In this document: positions 8,415 through 8,536 of the stretch, in pieces
Numbering within the stretch: the stretch's first letter is position 1
Layout: each line of letters opens with the position of its first letter
Assembly (NCBI GenBank): GCA_027311205.1
Contig: DAICZI010000052.1
Coordinates: forward strand, 1-8,536
Reading direction: 5' to 3'
Length of the DNA: 8,536 nt
From: Beijerinckiaceae bacterium
GTDB taxonomy: Bacteria > Pseudomonadota > Alphaproteobacteria > Rhizobiales > Beijerinckiaceae
The notes under the pieces: model-generated
What the model saw: the letters and a program-made list of their open reading frames with translations, nothing else
What the model was told of the DNA's origin: nothing
Databases searched by the model: none
Program-made: the position numbers and the translations under genes

Positions 8415-8536
8415 AATCCCTTAAAATCAACAAGATGAAGCAGGACGCGGCCAATGCGTCACGTCGCGCCTATCGCGTGACCGCTGCAATTGACGTGGGT
8501 CTATTGCGCGCGCCGGTCGCAGCGGGGTTGGGGTGC
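8415..8536. other. End of window, no recognisable gene
   Basis: No tRNA, start codon with ribosome binding site, or family-like peptide was seen. GTCACG (8458-8463) and CGTGAC (8476-8481) form an inverted repeat with a 12-base loop that might be a terminator arm or operator. TTGACG (8490-8495) lacks a -10 partner. Confidence 0.4.

Noticed and set aside
8490..8536. TTGACG at 8490-8495 as a promoter for a gene beyond the window
   Set aside because: No -10-like hexamer lies 15-19 bases downstream and the following sequence is very GC-rich.

Overview
The window looks like a stretch of alphaproteobacterial chromosome, most likely from the order Hyphomicrobiales (Rhizobiales). The DNA is GC-rich with strong G/C bias in third codon positions. 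All genes recognised with confidence lie on the + strand. The core order clpP - clpX - lon - hupB is the arrangement typical of alphaproteobacteria, and the ClpX, Lon and HU sequences carry family-typical signatures. I cannot name the genus.

Layout. Bases 1-226 hold no convincing gene. Bases 227-1746 form a two-gene unit with a 4-base ATGA overlap: a type II 3-dehydroquinate dehydratase (AroQ fold, variant signature GKRQPHIYG) and a Gfo/Idh/MocA-family NAD(P)-dependent oxidoreductase. A GC-rich hairpin follows. Bases 1904-6743 are the cytoplasmic proteolysis block: ClpP peptidase, its unfoldase ClpX, and the ATP-dependent protease Lon. Each is separated from the next by about 245-275 non-coding bases, so each could have its own promoter. 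Bases 7013-7291 encode the nucleoid protein HU, followed by a strong 11-bp hairpin. Next come tRNA-Val(TAC), a gene for a secreted ClpP/crotonase-fold protein with its own signal peptide, and tRNA-Asp(GTC). The last 122 bases hold no recognisable gene.

How the genes work together. ClpX and ClpP form one AAA+ protease and Lon is a second. Together with HU this is a housekeeping and stress-response neighbourhood. The AroQ/oxidoreductase pair is metabolically unrelated and may act in quinate/shikimate-type catabolism. Most of the window is ordinary core genome. The least-explained items are the secreted ClpP-like protein between the two tRNA genes (ClpP-like Ser and His positions but no obvious Asp, and two CxxxC cysteine pairs), the long interrupted palindrome between clpX and lon, and a set of intergenic hairpins without U-tracts. 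I found no CRISPR array, insertion sequence, prophage gene or clear novel multi-gene system.
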